Part shown: positions 10,570 through 64,000 of the stretch, piece by piece
Layout: each line of letters opens with the position of its first letter
How positions within the stretch are numbered: position 1 is the stretch's first letter
Source: Mermis nigrescens
Lineage: Eukaryota > Nematoda > Enoplea > Mermithida > Mermithidae
Assembly: GCA_036768485.1 (NCBI GenBank)
Contig: JAVLUZ010000154.1
Span: 33,686,973 to 33,750,972, forward strand
Length of the DNA stretch: 64,000 nucleotides
Direction: 5' to 3'
Program-made: the position numbers and the translations under genes
Notes under the pieces: generated by a model
Databases searched by the model: none
What the model saw: the letters and a program-made list of their open reading frames with translations, nothing else
Told to the model about the DNA's origin: nothing

Positions 10570-11640
10570 TGCCTGGCTTTTAAAAAATGTTACCTTTTTT
10601 AGAGGTTGGTTATCTGGTTTCTGAAAAAAGGTTGCCTGCTTCGGAAAAGGCTGACTGGTTCCAGAGAAAGGTTGTCTGGTTTTAGAAGAAAAGATTGTCT
10701 GGCTCATGAGAAAAAGTTGCCTGGGTTTTGAAAAAAAGGTTGTCTGGTTTCTGAAATAAGGTTGCCTGGTCCCTGTAAAAGGTTGCCTAGTTCTTGGAAA
10801 AGGTTGCCCGGTTCATTAAAGTTGCCTCGTTCTTGAAAAAGGTTCTCTGGTTCCTGAAAAATAGTAGCCTGGTTTTAGAATAACTGGCTCGTGAAAAAGG
10901 TTGCCTGGTCCCTGAAAATGGTTGCATGGTCTGTTCCCAAAAAAAGGTTGCCTGGTTCCTGCAAAAAGGTTGCTTAGTTCGTGAAAAAGGTCGCCTGGCT
11001 CGTGAAAAAGGTTGGTTGGTTCCCAAAAAAGGTTGCCTGCTCCCTTAAAAAGGTTGTTCGGTTCCTGAAAAAGGTTGGCTGGTTCCTTAAAAAGGTTAGT
11101 TGGTTACCAAAGAAAGCTTGGCTGGTCCCTTGGAAAGGTTGGCTGGTTCCGTAAAAAGGTTGGTCTGTTCCCAAAAAAGGTTGGCTGGTCCCTTGAAAAG
11201 GTTGGCTGATTCCGTAAAAAGGTTGGCTGATTCCGTAAAAAGGTTGGTCGGCTCCCAAAAAAGGTTGGCTGGTTCCTTAAAAAGGTTGGTTGGTTCCCAA
11301 AAAAGGTTGGCTGGTTCCTTAAATGGGTTGGTTGGTTCCCAAAAAAGGTTGGGGTCCCTTGAAAAGGTTGGCTGGTTCCGTAAAAAGGTTGGTCGGTTCC
11401 CAAAAAAGGTTGGCTGGTGCCTTAAAAAGGTTGGTCGGTTCCCAAAATAGGTTGGCTGGTTCCTTAAAAAGGTTAGTTGGTTGCCAAAAAAGCTTGACCG
11501 GTCCCTTAAAGAGGTTGGCTGGTTCCTTAAAAAGGTTGATTGTTTCCCGAAAAAGGTTGCCTGCTCCCTAAGATAGGCTTGGCCGGTCCCCGAAAAAGGT
11601 TGTCCATGCACTTGGAAAATAGGTTACTTGGTACATAGGT
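10570..11640. repeat. GGTTG-rich minisatellite, about 1.07 kb
   Basis: Dozens of diverged copies of a unit of about 25 bp with AAAAAGGTTGGCTGGTTCC. In 11090-11560 the variants alternate (GGTTCCCAAAA and GGTTCCTTAAAA), giving a higher-order period of about 50 bp. It probably belongs to a mobile element, because GGGGCATTGCCCAGGTGTGC follows near 11800 and the same phrase ends other repeats here. Confidence 0.75.
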
Positions 11641-11860
11641 AGCATAAGTAGTTTGCTCATTTGCTTCTTAAGTCGTCATATTTAAACTGTCAATCGACCT
11701 TCAGCATGTATCTATGCCCATGTACAAAACATAGCCCCCATCCCAGAAACCCTTCGCCCCGTTGCAGGATTGGTCCGACCCATTGCCGGTTGAGGGCTAG
11801 ATGGGGCATTGCCCAGGTGTGCATGCATCTGTGCATGTAATTAGTTCAAAATTATGCTAG

Positions 11861-64000
<52,140 letters not shown>

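Noticed and set aside
11096..11611. Long minus-strand open frame (171 codons), with others on both strands
   Set aside because: It translates the GGTTG minisatellite; several frames are open at once because the repeat unit lacks stops. Not a gene.

Overview
This is a nuclear genome window from an invertebrate, most likely an arthropod and probably an insect. That rests on AT-rich DNA, GT-AG introns loaded with short transposons, a Jockey-type LINE, hAT and Tc1/mariner-like elements, and a recognisable animal karyopherin gene. The species cannot be named from the sequence alone; a hemipteran or scale insect is only a guess.

The backbone is one plus-strand gene for importin-5 (IPO5, also called karyopherin beta-3 or RanBP5). 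I rebuilt 22 coding exons between 11861 and 62447, plus a possible 23rd running off the right edge. They were found by matching conceptual translations to the recalled IPO5 family sequence and checking splice sites and codon phase. They encode about 889 residues, from roughly residue 58 of the usual ~1,100-residue protein to near residue 900. The first ~60 codons were not found, and the C-terminus lies beyond the window. All junctions keep phase except exon 2 to exon 3, which carries one surplus base.

Upstream, 4250-6589 holds a likely small four-exon plus-strand gene of unknown family (about 129 residues). Its N-terminal part is lysine- and arginine-rich and its C-terminal end is a single hydrophobic segment. 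At 1864-2560 lies a decayed copy of an uncharacterised arthropod multicopy protein family.

Almost everything else is transposon and repeat DNA. It includes a dead minus-strand Jockey-like LINE (18.8-21.86 kb), several hAT-type elements with 8-bp target duplications (15683-16545, 23434-24183, 35563-38209, 58250-58951), and a Tc1/mariner-like fold-back element at 33044-34000. There are also many copies of a few short inverted-repeat families whose ends read GGCCCGTATCC, GGGCCGTATTT or GGGGCGTAGCC, and minisatellites carried inside elements (10.57-11.64, 26.04-26.75, 29.9-30.4 and 36.6-36.8 kb). The most striking unexplained pattern is a short hairpin, GGCGC-TTC-GCGCC flanked by TTTTC/GAAAA. It recurs dozens of times inside otherwise unrelated families, often with paired changes that keep the stem. 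No tRNA, rRNA or CRISPR array was seen.
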